A DNA stretch of 49,939 nucleotides. It comes from Candidatus Parcubacteria bacterium. GTDB taxonomy: Bacteria > Patescibacteriota > Patescibacteriia > PEXW01. The stretch spans positions 1-49,939 of the forward strand of contig QZJU01000012.1 in NCBI GenBank assembly GCA_003597955.1, in the 5' to 3' direction. The stretch's first letter is position 1; every line of letters begins with the position of its first letter. The notes under the pieces were generated by a model that was not told where the DNA came from, did no database searches, and was given only the letters and a program-made list of their open reading frames with translations. Positions 25,603-35,177 of the stretch are shown here, in pieces. The translations under genes were made by a program, and so were the position numbers.

Positions 25603-26658
25603 ATGGCAGAAAATCCTGGCAACCCTTCGTTAAACATCTCCACCTCAACTATGTTGCGGTTGATATTAGTGGTGATCGTGTTGGCTTTCGCATACACCAT
25701 TCGTGAAGTTTTCGTGCTGTTCATTGTGGCTTTAGTGCTGGCTACGGCGCTGGATCCCTGGGTTGACAAAATGCAAGCTCGGAAAATTCCGCGTTCATTG
25801 GGTGTCGTATTGCTGTACATTTTATTGTTCGGTACAATCGCATTAATTCTCGCCATCATTATTCCTCCGCTGATTAATCAAATCAACGAACTTTCCTCGA
25901 ATTTTCCAAGCCTCTACCAAAAATTCATAGATGAATTCACTGCGCTTCGGGATTTGACCACCCAAGCGGGCTTGCAAAACAATGTCAACAGCTTTTTGCA
26001 GTCTTTGCAGTTAAGCATTGGCAAAGCCGGTTCGAGCGTCTTTGGCGCCATCACCAGCTTTTTTGGCGGTTTGATTTCTTTTTTGGCGATTTTGATCATG
26101 ACTTATTACATGTTAAGCGAAGAAAGCGGCATGAAGCGTTTTTTCAGCGCCATCGTCCCTTTAAAGTATCAGCCGTTTTTAAATCACCTGTTTTCCAAGA
26201 TTCAATTCAAAATGGGCGGCTGGTTGAGGGGTCAGCTCTTTCTGATGCTGATTGTGGCCGTGGCGGATTTTATCGGCTTGAGCATCATTGGCGTTAAATA
26301 CGCCTTGGCTCTGGCATTATTCGCCGGTTTGCTGGAAATCGTGCCTTTGATTGGTTCCACCATCGCTGCCATTCCCGCGGTTTTTGTAGCTTTTACTTTA
26401 AGCCCCACTAAAGGCATTTTAACCATTCTCTTGTTTTTCGTGGTTCAGCAGATTGAAAATAACCTGATTGTGCCCAAGGTTATGAAAAGTACCACCGGAC
26501 TGCATTCAGTGGTGGTCATTGTGGTCTTGCTGATCGGCGCAAAATTAGCCGGGATCCTGGGCGTGCTTTTAGCCATTCCGGTCACTTTGATTTTGAGCGC
26601 GATTTATTCTGAAATCTGGGGCCAACGCCGCGAGGAGGAAATGCGTTTGGAGCAATAA
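25603..26658 (+). CDS. AI-2E family transporter (PerM/UPF0118)
   Basis: 351 residues with seven or eight membrane segments: two near the N-terminus, a large central soluble loop (INELSSNFPSLYQKF), then five or six more with VPLIGSTIAAIP and QQIENNLIVPKVM, which are characteristic of the family. Members export AI-2 or act as Na+/H+ antiporters, so the substrate is open. It is directly followed by metG. Confidence 0.9.
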   Translation: MAENPGNPSLNISTSTMLRLILVVIVLAFAYTIREVFVLFIVALVLATALDPWVDKMQARKIPRSLGVVLLYILLFGTIALILAIIIPPLINQINELSSNFPSLYQKFIDEFTALRDLTTQAGLQNNVNSFLQSLQLSIGKAGSSVFGAITSFFGGLISFLAILIMTYYMLSEESGMKRFFSAIVPLKYQPFLNHLFSKIQFKMGGWLRGQLFLMLIVAVADFIGLSIIGVKYALALALFAGLLEIVPLIGSTIAAIPAVFVAFTLSPTKGILTILLFFVVQQIENNLIVPKVMKSTTGLHSVVVIVVLLIGAKLAGILGVLLAIPVTLILSAIYSEIWGQRREEEMRLEQ

Positions 26659-26664
26659 TTGAAT

Positions 26665-28128
26665 ATGCGAAACTTCCGGGTTCCGTTGCTTATAACCACG
26701 CCAATTTATTATGCGAACGCCGCACCGCATTTAGGTTCGGCATATACAACGATTGCGGCAGATGTTTTGGCCAGACACTGGCGGAATCAAAAACGCCGGG
26801 TTTTTTCTTTGACCGGCACCGATGAGCATGGGCAGAAAGTGGCGGACGCGGCGAAACAGGCCGGAGTCGATCCCCAGGCGTTTGTGGATCAACAAGCCAA
26901 GGTTTTTAAAACCGCCTTTCAGGGCTTGAATGTCGGTTTTGATCGATTTATTCGAACCACCGAACCCGACCACCTGAAGGGCGTGGAATTTTTTCTGAAT
27001 CAGCTAAAAAAAGCCCAAACGCCCAAGAAACGTCCGGCCATATATAAAGGCATATATCAAGGCTGGTATTGCCAAGGTTGTGAAAAATTTTTAACTGAAA
27101 AAGAATTAGTCGAAGGCAAGTGTCCTTTGCACCAGACCGCGCCGCAATACTTAACGGAAGAGAATTATTTTTTCCGGTTAAGCGATTATTTACCCCAAAT
27201 CCGGAAAGCCATAAGCCAGAATAAATTGAAAATTTTCCCGTCGACCGCGCGGCAAGAAACCCTGGGTTATTTTAAGCAGGGAGTGCAGGATTTTTCCATT
27301 TCCCGCCAAAAGGTTGATTGGGGCGTGCCTTTGCCGTTTGACAAGCGACAAACCGCCTATGTTTGGGTGGACGCATTGCCGAATTATTTGACCGGCGTCG
27401 GTTATGGCCAGGGCCGTCGTTACCGAAATTGGTGGCGGGGCGAAGTCGTGCATTTTATGGCGCGCGATATTTTAAAGTTTCACGCCATTTATTGGCCGGC
27501 TTTGCTTCTGGCAGTCGGCGAGCCTATGCCGTACACGATTGTCGCTCACGGATTTTTTACCGTGGAGGGCAAAAAAATGAGCAAGTCATTGGGTAATGTG
27601 ATTTTGCCAAAAGAGGCAATCGCCAAATTTGGCGTGGACGGCACCCGCTATTTGTTGCTCTCGGCCTGCCCCTTTGGCCAAGACGGAGATTTATCAATGG
27701 TCAGATTTTTGGAAAAATACAATGCCGATTTGGCAAATGGTCTGGGAAATTTAGCCAGCCGGACCACGAATATGCTGGAAAGATATTTAGTCGGTCGGGT
27801 GAGCTTAGGTCAGCCGCCCAAACCACTGCTTCGAGCCAATCAGCATATCGAAAATTTTGATTTTTTTCGCGCGTTGCAGGAAATTTGGAAGACCATCACC
27901 TGGGCTAACCAGGCTATCGATAAAGTCCAGCCTTGGGAGCTGGCTAAAAAGCAGGATAAAACCAGCCAAGCGAAACTGAAGAAATTTTTGAGCGAATTAG
28001 CTGCCCAGCTTTTGGAAATCGCCAAAGCCATCAAGCCGTTTATGCCCGAAGCCGGCAAGAGGATCGAAGCAAGTCTGCATGCCGAGAGTATCAAAAAAAT
28101 TCCTCCGCTTTTTATCCGAGCAGTATGA
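26665..28128 (+). CDS. metG: Methionyl-tRNA synthetase
   Basis: 487 residues from the ATG at 26665; a TTG two codons earlier is also possible. The class I signature is TPIYYANAAPHLGSAY (HIGH-like) with GTDEHGQK. A zinc-knuckle-like segment WYCQGC...CPLH sits in the connective peptide, and KKMSKSLGN supplies the KMSKS loop near residue 305. There is no C-terminal tRNA-binding extension. It follows the transporter by a few nt and overlaps cvpA (ATGA). Confidence 0.95.
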   Translation: MRNFRVPLLITTPIYYANAAPHLGSAYTTIAADVLARHWRNQKRRVFSLTGTDEHGQKVADAAKQAGVDPQAFVDQQAKVFKTAFQGLNVGFDRFIRTTEPDHLKGVEFFLNQLKKAQTPKKRPAIYKGIYQGWYCQGCEKFLTEKELVEGKCPLHQTAPQYLTEENYFFRLSDYLPQIRKAISQNKLKIFPSTARQETLGYFKQGVQDFSISRQKVDWGVPLPFDKRQTAYVWVDALPNYLTGVGYGQGRRYRNWWRGEVVHFMARDILKFHAIYWPALLLAVGEPMPYTIVAHGFFTVEGKKMSKSLGNVILPKEAIAKFGVDGTRYLLLSACPFGQDGDLSMVRFLEKYNADLANGLGNLASRTTNMLERYLVGRVSLGQPPKPLLRANQHIENFDFFRALQEIWKTITWANQAIDKVQPWELAKKQDKTSQAKLKKFLSELAAQLLEIAKAIKPFMPEAGKRIEASLHAESIKKIPPLFIRAV

Positions 28129-28640
28129 ACACCACTGACATTATTTTGTTAATTTTACTTTTTGGCTTTGTCTGGGCGGGTTTTTGGTATGGCCTAATCC
28201 AAACCTTGGGTGGGATCGTGGGGGTAATCGCAGGTGCAGTCATTGCCGGTCGGACTTATGCCGTTGCGGCAGGCTGGTTGGGCGGCGCGGGCGCAAGGGC
28301 GGGTTTGGCGGAATGGCTGGCTTTTTCCGTAATTTTCGTCATCGTAAACCGAGCCGTCGCCATGGCCACGGGTTCGGTCGGCAAAATTTTAAATGTGGTC
28401 AAAGTCGTGCCTTTAGTCGGTTCAGCCAACCGCTTGGGCGGCGCTTTGGTAGGGCTGGTGGAAGGCCTTTTGGTTTTAGGCCTGATAATCGCTATGGCCC
28501 AAAGGTTTGAACTAAGCCCTCAGTTGGTCGAACTTTTGGATAATTCCCGAGTCGCTAATTTTTTAAGCGCCATCGGATCCAGTTTAATGCCTTTGCTGCC
28601 AACAGCCATCCGGGGCGTTCGGTCGATTTTACAGGTCTGA
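28125..28640 (+). CDS. cvpA: CvpA-family membrane protein
   Basis: 171 residues with four membrane helices. The N-terminal DIILLILLFGFVWAGFWYG and GLVEGLLVLGLI segments fit the CvpA family (colicin V production, envelope-stress related). The function in this organism is not known. It overlaps metG by 4 nt and rsmI by 1 nt (TGATG). Confidence 0.8.
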   Translation: MNTTDIILLILLFGFVWAGFWYGLIQTLGGIVGVIAGAVIAGRTYAVAAGWLGGAGARAGLAEWLAFSVIFVIVNRAVAMATGSVGKILNVVKVVPLVGSANRLGGALVGLVEGLLVLGLIIAMAQRFELSPQLVELLDNSRVANFLSAIGSSLMPLLPTAIRGVRSILQV

Positions 28641-29317
28641 TGTCAGGAACGCTTTTCATTATCGCCACGCCCATCGGCAACCTAAGCGACCTTTCAGCGC
28701 GCGCCAAAGAGGTTTTGGCCCAAGTCGACGCGGTCCTGGCCGAGGATACGCGGGAAGCCGCAAAATTATTGGGGCATGTTGGCGCGTCAAAAACTGTTAT
28801 TCGTTATGATGAACACACTCGAGGCCAAAGGGAGGACGCGATTTTAGAAAGCTTAAAAGCTGGAAAAAAATTAGCTTTGGTGGCAGATCGCGGCACGCCA
28901 AACATTTCGGATCCCGGCGGTAGATTGGTCGAAAGAGTTTATAAAGAAGGCCCTGGAGTAAAAGTCGTGCCAATTCCTGGGCCTTCGGCCATGAGCGCGG
29001 CTTTATCAGTATGCGGTTTCCCGTTGCAGCAATTTTGCGGTTATGGTTTTTTGCCTTTGAAAAATAAAAGGCAGGCAATTTTAAAGCAGATGGCTGAAGA
29101 CCCTCGACCAGCCGTATTTTTTGAATCCCCGCATCGGATCGAAAAAGTTTTGAGTTTTTTCATTGAGGTTTGTCCGGCAAGGGAGGTTTTTATCGGTCGG
29201 GAATTGACTAAGACTTTTGAACATCTTTACCGCGGCAAACCCGAGGAAGTTTTAAAAGCTCTGCGAGCTGACACGATCAGAGGGGAATTTGTGGTGGTTT
29301 TGGGGCCAAAGGATTAG
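28640..29317 (+). CDS. rsmI: 16S rRNA (cytidine-1402-2'-O)-methyltransferase
   Basis: 225 residues of the tetrapyrrole-methylase fold: LFIIATPIGNLSDLS at the N-terminus, AEDTREAAKLL, RGTPNISDPG and IPGPSAMSAAL. RsmI 2'-O-methylates C1402 in the decoding centre using SAM. It is slightly shorter than E. coli RsmI because the C-terminal extension is missing. It is the last gene before a strong terminator. Confidence 0.93.
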   Translation: MSGTLFIIATPIGNLSDLSARAKEVLAQVDAVLAEDTREAAKLLGHVGASKTVIRYDEHTRGQREDAILESLKAGKKLALVADRGTPNISDPGGRLVERVYKEGPGVKVVPIPGPSAMSAALSVCGFPLQQFCGYGFLPLKNKRQAILKQMAEDPRPAVFFESPHRIEKVLSFFIEVCPAREVFIGRELTKTFEHLYRGKPEEVLKALRADTIRGEFVVVLGPKD

Positions 29318-29324
29318 GGATATG

Positions 29325-29359
29325 AAAAAAGCGAGCTTTATAAAAAAACTCGCTTTTTG
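29325..29359. terminator. Bidirectional intrinsic terminator
   Basis: AAAAAGCGAG (29326-29335) pairs with CTCGCTTTTT (29349-29358). T/A runs on both sides let it serve the convergent rsmI and pseudo-receiver genes. Confidence 0.85.
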
Positions 29360-29368
29360 AATAACCAG

Positions 29369-29761
29369 TCACGATTGAATCAACTCCAGGATTTTCCGCA
29401 AAGGCGCCGCGCCGTCAACCATGCCCCGCAAAACAAAACTGTCTGCGCCATTTTCGATAAAACTGTTTTCCAGCGCCGAATTGCCTGAACAGCCGATAAT
29501 CGGGCAGGTAATGCCTCGCTCCCGCAGCAGGCGCACAATTTTTGGGCCGGCAGAAATCCGGCATTCGGATAAAAATCCACCGACGATTATCGCTATAAGC
29601 GCGTTTTTTCTTTGCAGAGTCAAAGCTATATCCAAGAATCCGCAATTTCTTAATTCAGCCGTCATCATTACGCGGAGGCAGAAATCCGGCGGCGTTCGGA
29701 CTTTTTGGTTGTCCCGGATGATTGATTCATCGTCTTCAAGGAGCAATATAGTTTTATCCAT
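29369..29761 (-). CDS. Degenerate response-regulator receiver domain
   Basis: 130 residues. The acidic pair Asp10-Asp11 (LLEDDES) and the general alpha/beta order fit a receiver fold, but the position expected for the phosphoacceptor Asp reads IIVGGF (about 59-63), and the conserved Lys is replaced by Arg (FVLRG). A CSGN segment stands in for the Thr/Ser region. It is thus a pseudo-receiver that may work without phosphorylation, or a decaying gene. A GGAG 5 nt before the ATG supports translation. Confidence 0.65.
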   Translation of the reverse strand: MDKTILLLEDDESIIRDNQKVRTPPDFCLRVMMTAELRNCGFLDIALTLQRKNALIAIIVGGFLSECRISAGPKIVRLLRERGITCPIIGCSGNSALENSFIENGADSFVLRGMVDGAAPLRKILELIQS

Positions 29762-29858
29762 CTCGTCTCCAAATAGATTTTTTTGAGTTTAGGGTTTTTA
29801 GACTGAAATGTCAAAAGTCTGGTACCCGAAAATTGCTGATGCGGGGTTTTGAGCAGGC

Positions 29859-29886
29859 TTGACTTTTTCGAATTAGTTTTTACAAT
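29859..29886 (+). promoter_or_regulatory. Promoter of the ATP synthase operon
   Basis: TTGACT (29859-29864), 16-nt spacer, TACAAT (29881-29886). The start would be near 29893, about 60 nt before the first gene. Confidence 0.65.
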
Positions 29887-29954
29887 AATTTTGCGGTCTT
29901 TTATAAGCAAATTCTGGGGAAGACCCGGGATATTACGCATTTTAAGTCCGAAAA

Positions 29955-30206
29955 ATGGAAAAAAATGGAAAAACCGGCTTTTGGCAGGCCTTAAGTCTTG
30001 CTTGGGAGTTTGGTTATGTTATTGCCATTCCGATCGTGATTTTCGCCCTTTTGGGACGAATTCTCGATAAGAAGTTCGGTACCTCGCCTTGGCTTTTGCT
30101 GGCGGGCATTCTAATTTCTATCCTCATTTCTTCTTTTGGTTTAATCGCAAAATTTAAAAAAATGCTGAAAAAGCTCGAATCTGATAATCGAAAGGAAAGC
30201 AAATAA
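29955..30206 (+). CDS. atpI: AtpZ/AtpI-like membrane protein
   Basis: 83 residues with two membrane helices (about 15-35 and 43-65) separated by a GRILDKKFGTSPW loop, the layout of AtpZ/AtpI (ATP synthase protein I), which assists c-ring assembly or Mg2+ handling. It is first in the operon and its stop overlaps the atpB start region. Confidence 0.75.
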   Translation: MEKNGKTGFWQALSLAWEFGYVIAIPIVIFALLGRILDKKFGTSPWLLLAGILISILISSFGLIAKFKKMLKKLESDNRKESK

Positions 30207-30955
30207 TGGCCTCGGAGGTTTCTTTGGCTGCGGAAAAAGTTTTTCACCTGGGGCCGTTGCCGATAACCAACAGTTTATTGGCGACCTGGGCGGTGATGGT
30301 GATTTTAATCGTGGGGGCGTTTATTTTGAACAAGAAGATTCAAAAAGAGAAACCCGGCGGGTTTCAAAATTTGGTGGAAATGATATTTGAAGGCGCTTTG
30401 AATCTGATGGACTCGGTTACGCAAGACCGGCAGCAATCTCTTAAGTTTTTTCCATTTGTCTTTACGTTGTTTATTTTAATAATTTTGGGAAATTGGTTCG
30501 GGCTGATGCCGGGCGTCGGCACGGTCGGATTTCACGAAATCCACGAAGGCAAAGAATTGTTCGTGCCATTATTGCGGGGTTCGGCTGCGGATTTGAATTT
30601 TACCTTAGCCTTAGCCGCCATTTCCGTGGTCGCCACGCAAGTAATCGCAATTTTCACTCTTGGCACCTGGAAGCATTTAAAAAAATATATTAATTTCAAA
30701 AATCCTATCTTGGGCTTTGTCGGCGCATTGGAAGGCATTTCCGAATTTGCGAAAATTTTGTCCTTTTCTTTTCGGCTTTTCGGCAACATTTTTGCCGGCG
30801 AAGTATTGCTTATTGTCATCGGGTTGATTATCCCGTATCTGGTGCCCATACCGTTTTTGTTCTTGGAACTTTTTGTCGGTTTTATTCAAGCGTTCATATT
30901 TTCGGTTTTAACTTTGGTGTTCCTGAAAATCGCCACGACGGCCAGCGAGCATTAA
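30206..30955 (+). CDS. atpB: ATP synthase Fo subunit a
   Basis: 249 residues with about six membrane helices. The essential Arg is in FRLFGNIFAGE of the penultimate helix region, and the N-terminus has AAEKVFHLGPLPITNS, typical of subunit a. It forms the proton half-channels against the c-ring. Confidence 0.95.
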   Translation: MASEVSLAAEKVFHLGPLPITNSLLATWAVMVILIVGAFILNKKIQKEKPGGFQNLVEMIFEGALNLMDSVTQDRQQSLKFFPFVFTLFILIILGNWFGLMPGVGTVGFHEIHEGKELFVPLLRGSAADLNFTLALAAISVVATQVIAIFTLGTWKHLKKYINFKNPILGFVGALEGISEFAKILSFSFRLFGNIFAGEVLLIVIGLIIPYLVPIPFLFLELFVGFIQAFIFSVLTLVFLKIATTASEH

Positions 30956-31079
30956 TAATAAGACGCTTTGCGTTTTCTTAAAAAACGCCAGCCGTTTCAT
31001 TATTAATTAACCAGCATTTCGGTCCCGACTTTAAAAATCCAAAATCAGTCGAGAACCAAAAAATGCGAAAGGAAAAAAT

Positions 31080-31307
31080 ATGGAAGCAGATTCCGCAAAA
31101 CTCTTTGCCGCCGCTCTGGCCATCGCCATTGGTGGTTTCGGCCCCGCGTTTGCCATCGGAAAATTGGCTGCCAAAGCCATGGAAGCCATTGGCCGCAACC
31201 CCGAAGCCGCCGGCAAAATCCAAGTGCCAATGCTGATCGCTATGGCATTCGCCGAAGCCATCGCGGTTTACGCTTTGGTCGTGGCGCTGATTATAAAATT
31301 CGTGTAA
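31080..31307 (+). CDS. atpE: ATP synthase Fo subunit c
   Basis: 75 residues forming a helical hairpin with the polar loop GRNPEA and the ion-binding Glu at about residue 59 ([11 protein letters not shown]). The residues after the Glu are Ala-Ile, not the Ser-Thr of Na+-type rings, and there is no Gln partner in helix 1, so H+ coupling is expected. A GAAAGGA ribosome-binding site lies upstream. It is flanked by noncoding gaps of about 120 nt on both sides, unlike the rest of the operon. Confidence 0.95.
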   Translation: MEADSAKLFAAALAIAIGGFGPAFAIGKLAAKAMEAIGRNPEAAGKIQVPMLIAMAFAEAIAVYALVVALIIKFV

Positions 31308-31317
31308 ATATTCCCGC

Positions 31318-31415
31318 GTACCGTCCCGCCTAGCGGGGGGTACGGGGTTTCGTTCCTGCACCTCAGCGGGGATGAAACTTCGTATCTTTAATCGCGCGAA
31401 AGTTTTCACTCGCGC
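31318..31415 (+). promoter_or_regulatory. Three consecutive hairpins between atpE and atpF
   Basis: Hairpin 1 is GTACC...CCCGC-CTA-GCGGG...GGTAC (31318-31343). Hairpin 2 is GTTTC/GAAAC (31347-31378). Hairpin 3 is GCGCGA/TCGCGC (31394-31415). None is followed by a T run, so these look like mRNA-stability or processing elements that could raise subunit c relative to downstream subunits. Confidence 0.5.
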
Positions 31416-31426
31416 CTGAACTAAAA

Positions 31427-31930
31427 ATGGATGAATTAATAAAAAAATTCGGCATTGAACCCGCGTTATTAATTGCGCAAATAATCAATTTCGGTATTGT
31501 GCTGTTTGTCTTGTGGAAATTTGCGTATAAACCGGTTCTAAAAGTCTTAAGAGATCGGCAGGCAAAAGTTAAACAGAGCTTGGTCGACGCGAAAGCGATT
31601 GAGGAAAAACTGCACGCCGCGGAAGCGCTAAAAAAAGAAAAAATTCTGGAAGCCCGCGCTGAAGCAGAGCAGATTTTGGAAGCCGCCAACATTGAAAGTC
31701 AAAGGTTGAAGCAGCGAACCATCGCTGAAACCCAAACCGAGATCGCTAAGCTTAAAACCCAAGCCCAAGCCGAGATTGTCGCTCAAAAAGCCCAGGCCTT
31801 AAACCAGGCGAAAGCCGAAATCGTGGATTTGGTAATTGACGCCAGCGGTAGGGTAGTGGGGAAAGCTGGTTTGGAAAAGGTAAATCGCGCCTTGGTTGAA
31901 GAAGCGTTAAAAGAAACTGAAAATGCCTAA
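31427..31930 (+). CDS. atpF: ATP synthase Fo subunit b
   Basis: 167 residues: one N-terminal membrane helix (about 13-32, LIAQIINFGIVLFVLWKF) followed by a long charged coiled coil rich in Ala, Glu and Lys, the peripheral stalk. The last codons overlap the atpH start. Confidence 0.93.
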   Translation: MDELIKKFGIEPALLIAQIINFGIVLFVLWKFAYKPVLKVLRDRQAKVKQSLVDAKAIEEKLHAAEALKKEKILEARAEAEQILEAANIESQRLKQRTIAETQTEIAKLKTQAQAEIVAQKAQALNQAKAEIVDLVIDASGRVVGKAGLEKVNRALVEEALKETENA

Positions 31931-32330
31931 ATTCACGCCCAACCAATACGCCGCCGCATATTTGGAATTGGCTTTGCCAGCACCAAATGAAAAGCGCGAG
32001 CAACTGGCTTTACGGCTGGTTAAAAACTTGGCTTACAAAAGACAACTTAAGCTTTTGCCAAGAATCATTTCGGCATTGGAAAACTTGATCGCCAAGCGCG
32101 GCGGTCCGCTGGTGATTAATTTTCAAACTGCCACAAAACTTGGAACATCCGCTGACAAGGAAATAAGCCAGCAGCTGAAAAAAATTTCGGGGCGGGAAAT
32201 AAAATTGCGCCATCAGACAAACCCTAAACTCTTGGCCGGCGCCAAATTGAAAATCGACGATCGCTTGATTGATAACTCCTTAAGTTCCCGTCTGCAAAGT
32301 TTAAAATCACATCTTTTAACTAACGTTTAA
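31923..32330 (+). CDS. atpH: ATP synthase F1 subunit delta
   Basis: 135 residues, shorter than the usual 175-180. The N-terminal YAAAYLEL start and the C-terminal [22 protein letters not shown], which matches the GGxxIRIGDxxIDGSVRxRL end of delta, are both present; the middle is reduced. It links the peripheral stalk to F1. It overlaps atpF by 8 nt. Confidence 0.85.
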   Translation: MPKFTPNQYAAAYLELALPAPNEKREQLALRLVKNLAYKRQLKLLPRIISALENLIAKRGGPLVINFQTATKLGTSADKEISQQLKKISGREIKLRHQTNPKLLAGAKLKIDDRLIDNSLSSRLQSLKSHLLTNV

Positions 32331-32332
32331 TT

Positions 32333-33835
32333 ATGCCCCATACCATTGTTGAAGTTTTAAAACAGCAATTGCAAAATTTTAAAGCCGAGGCCGTGAAAAC
32401 CACGGTCGGTCAGGTTATTGAAACCGGCGACGGCATTGCGCGCGTGGAGGGCCTGTCGAACATCCGCGCGAGCGAGAAAGTGGAATTCGCTTCGGGCGCC
32501 AGGGGCGTGGCTTTGAACCTGGAAGAAGACACAGTCGGCATAATGATAATGAAAGGTGCGATTGAAGTTAAGGAAGGCGAGGAAGTCCGTGGCACGGGTG
32601 AAATTCTATCGGTGCCGGTCGGCCCGGAAATGGTCGGCCGCGTGGTCAACCCTTTGGGCGAAACCATCGACGGCAAAGGCGCCATCCAAACCAAGCAAGC
32701 CTACCCGGTAGAAAGGATTGCGCCGGGTGTTATTACCCGTGAATCCGTCCATCAGCCCTTGCAAACCGGCATCAAAGCCATTGACGCGCTCATCCCAATC
32801 GGTCGCGGCCAGCGAGAATTAATCATCGGTGACCGGCAAACCGGTAAAACCGCGATTGCCATTGATACGATTATTAATCAGAAAGGCACGGGCGTTATTT
32901 GTATTTACGTGGCCATCGGCCAAAAAGCCTCTAAAGTGGCGCGAATCGTGGCTGAATTGGAAAAGCAAGGCGCGATGGAACATACCATCGTAGTTTTAGC
33001 CGGCGCTTCGGATCCGGCCGCCTTATCATTTCTGGCGCCGTATGCGGGCTGCGCTTTGGGCGAATATTTCATGGACCAGGGCAAGGACGCCCTGATTATT
33101 TACGATGATCTTTCCAAACACGCTTGGGCTTACCGCCAAGTTTCCTTATTATTGCGCCGGCCGCCTGGCCGAGAGGCTTACCCAGGTGACATTTTCTATT
33201 TGCATTCCCGGTTGCTGGAGCGCGCAGCCAAACTTAACCCGGATTTTAAAGGCGGTAGTTTGACGGCCTTGCCGATCATCGAAACCCAGGCCGGCGATGT
33301 TTCAGCTTACATTCCCACCAATGTCATTTCCATTACCGACGGTCAGATTTATCTGGAAGCCGATTTGTTTTACCAAGGCCAGCGGCCGGCATTGAACATC
33401 GGTTTGTCGGTTTCCCGGGTGGGTTCTGCCGCGCAGAACAAAGCCATGAAAAAAGTGGCAGGAAAATTAAGGTTGGACATGGCGCAATATCGGGAATTGG
33501 CGGCTTTTGCCCAATTTGGTTCGGATTTGGACGCGGCCACCAAGCAGCAGCTGGAAAGGGGCAAACGTACATCCGAAATTTTAAAGCAGAATGTCCTAAT
33601 GCCTTTGCCGGTCACGCATCAAGTTGCGGTTTTGTACGCGGTCACCCAAGGGCTTTTGGATGAAATTAAGGTTGAAGAAGTTCAGAAATGGGAAAAAGAC
33701 TTTTTGCACGCTTTAACGACCCAGCACTCTAAGTTCCTGCAGAATTTGGAAAAAACCGCAGAATTGTCGCCGGAAATCGAAAAGGAGTTGAAGGAAATTA
33801 TTTCGAACTTTAACGCTTTAAGAACGAAAAAATAA
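32333..33835 (+). CDS. atpA: ATP synthase F1 subunit alpha
   Basis: 500 residues with the non-catalytic nucleotide site GDRQTGKT, the [14 protein letters not shown] segment, and the arginine-finger region [10 protein letters not shown]. Length is normal. It starts 2 nt after the atpH stop. Confidence 0.97.
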   Translation: MPHTIVEVLKQQLQNFKAEAVKTTVGQVIETGDGIARVEGLSNIRASEKVEFASGARGVALNLEEDTVGIMIMKGAIEVKEGEEVRGTGEILSVPVGPEMVGRVVNPLGETIDGKGAIQTKQAYPVERIAPGVITRESVHQPLQTGIKAIDALIPIGRGQRELIIGDRQTGKTAIAIDTIINQKGTGVICIYVAIGQKASKVARIVAELEKQGAMEHTIVVLAGASDPAALSFLAPYAGCALGEYFMDQGKDALIIYDDLSKHAWAYRQVSLLLRRPPGREAYPGDIFYLHSRLLERAAKLNPDFKGGSLTALPIIETQAGDVSAYIPTNVISITDGQIYLEADLFYQGQRPALNIGLSVSRVGSAAQNKAMKKVAGKLRLDMAQYRELAAFAQFGSDLDAATKQQLERGKRTSEILKQNVLMPLPVTHQVAVLYAVTQGLLDEIKVEEVQKWEKDFLHALTTQHSKFLQNLEKTAELSPEIEKELKEIISNFNALRTKK

Positions 33836-34731
33836 TGCCCAGCACCCGCGACATCCGCCGACGGATCAAATCCATCGGCAATACCCGGAAAATCACCAAG
33901 GCCATGGAATTGGTCGCGGCTTCAAAAATGCGCAAAGCCGTGGCCCAAGCTTTGGCGACCCGGGCTTATGCGCTGGCGGCGTGGGAGGTTTTGACTAATG
34001 TTTCCAGAGTGACGAACCGAGAAGCGCATGCTTTGTTGATTCAGCGCCCGATAAAGAAAGTCGCAGTAATCGTGATTAGCTCGGACCGGGGCTTGGCCGG
34101 CGGTTTTAACGCCAACATTGTTCGCCAAGCCTTGCAGGTGATTGCTGAAGAAAATAAGGTGCCGGTTGAAGTGATTGCCCTGGGCAACAAAGGCGCTGAT
34201 GGCTTACGCCGCGCCGGCGTGAATTTGGTCGCAGCTTTTTCAAATCCGCACACTAAACCGACCCTGGAAGACTTGGCGCCCTTAACGAAAATAGCCATTG
34301 CTGATTTTGTAGCCGGGATTTACGACAAAGTTTATGCCGTCTACACCGATTTCGTTTCTACCTTAACCCAAAAAGCACGAAGCCGGGTGGTCTTGCCCAT
34401 CCAGAAGGAAACGGTCAGACGGATTTTAGACGATGTGGCCCCGGAAATCGACCAAACTCAAACCCAGGAGATCAATCCGTACTTGTTCGAACCGAGCGGT
34501 GACGAAGTGTTGGAAAAAATGCTTAAAGCCTTAGTGCAGTCGCAAGTTTATCAAGTAGTTTTGGAATCCTTGGCTTCGGAACATGCGGCGCGGATGGTGG
34601 CCATGCGTAACGCCAATGACGCGGCCGGCGAACTGATTGATGATTTGACCTTGACCTATAACCAGGCGCGCCAAGCGGGCATTACCCGGGAAATCGCGGA
34701 AATTAGCGCAGGAAGGGCGGCGTTGGAATAG
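33835..34731 (+). CDS. atpG: ATP synthase F1 subunit gamma
   Basis: 298 residues of the central shaft: RDIRRRIKSIGNTRKITKAM at the N-terminus, SSDRGLAGGFN in the Rossmann-like part, and the C-terminal MRNANDAAGELIDDL helix. It overlaps atpA by 1 nt. Unlike most operons, atpD does not follow directly: about 560 nt with an opposite-strand gene intervene. Confidence 0.95.
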   Translation: MPSTRDIRRRIKSIGNTRKITKAMELVAASKMRKAVAQALATRAYALAAWEVLTNVSRVTNREAHALLIQRPIKKVAVIVISSDRGLAGGFNANIVRQALQVIAEENKVPVEVIALGNKGADGLRRAGVNLVAAFSNPHTKPTLEDLAPLTKIAIADFVAGIYDKVYAVYTDFVSTLTQKARSRVVLPIQKETVRRILDDVAPEIDQTQTQEINPYLFEPSGDEVLEKMLKALVQSQVYQVVLESLASEHAARMVAMRNANDAAGELIDDLTLTYNQARQAGITREIAEISAGRAALE

Positions 34732-34739
34732 GTTTATCT

Positions 34740-34799
34740 GGGAGTAGAGACTTTAGTCCCTCGTTCGTAAAAAACAAAGAGGCTGAAGCCTCTACTCCC
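34740..34799. repeat. Palindromic repeat with cloverleaf-like pairing
   Basis: GGGAGTAGAG (34740-34749) is the exact reverse complement of 34790-34799. Inside are the small palindromes GACTTTAGTC and GAGGCTGAAGCCTC. There is no T run, so it resembles a REP/MITE-like palindromic unit more than a terminator, though it lies directly behind atpG. Confidence 0.65.
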
Positions 34800-34804
34800 C
34801 CGTC

Positions 34805-34844
34805 ATTCGTAATCCGTATATTCGTACTGATTCGTACATTCGTA
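34805..34844 (+). repeat. Four copies of ATTCGTA in 40 bp
   Basis: ATTCGTA occurs at 34805, 34820, 34830 and 34838, separated by 1-8 nt. It is a short irregular direct-repeat cluster next to the palindrome. Confidence 0.7.
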
Positions 34845-34924
34845 GGAAAGCCGCAGGTGTATAAAAAAGCGCCTTGAAGTTATCGCAGCGCCTAGTGAGA
34901 AAATAAAATATGGTAATAACTGTG

Positions 34925-35161
34925 CTATGGCCATCGAGTAGTGGAAACAATTGTGGTAATTAGTCCAGCGGCGAGAAGCAATGCGCCCACGAATGCATCC
35001 CATGTCGCATGTTCTAAATATCCATTGGGAGTTAAATGTTGTGAAATTAGATAGAACCCAACGAAAGTTAGTAGCGGCCCAATGGCAACATGGAAAGCTT
35101 GTTTTACCAGCTTGGCTTTGGACAGAACGATCGCTTTAAAGCTTTTTAATAGAAAGAACAT
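34925..35161 (-). CDS. Small two-helix membrane protein inside the atp locus
   Basis: 78 residues with two membrane segments (about 22-42 and 54-72), a basic N-terminus, and a WDAFVGALLLAAG second helix. The family is not recognised. Reality is supported by GGAGGT 6 nt before the ATG and by its own promoter (TTTACA-17-TATATT). It is on the opposite strand between atpG and atpD, so it looks like an insertion into the operon. Confidence 0.65.
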   Translation of the reverse strand: MFFLLKSFKAIVLSKAKLVKQAFHVAIGPLLTFVGFYLISQHLTPNGYLEHATWDAFVGALLLAAGLITTIVSTTRWP

Positions 35162-35177
35162 GTTGCACCTCCAATGT

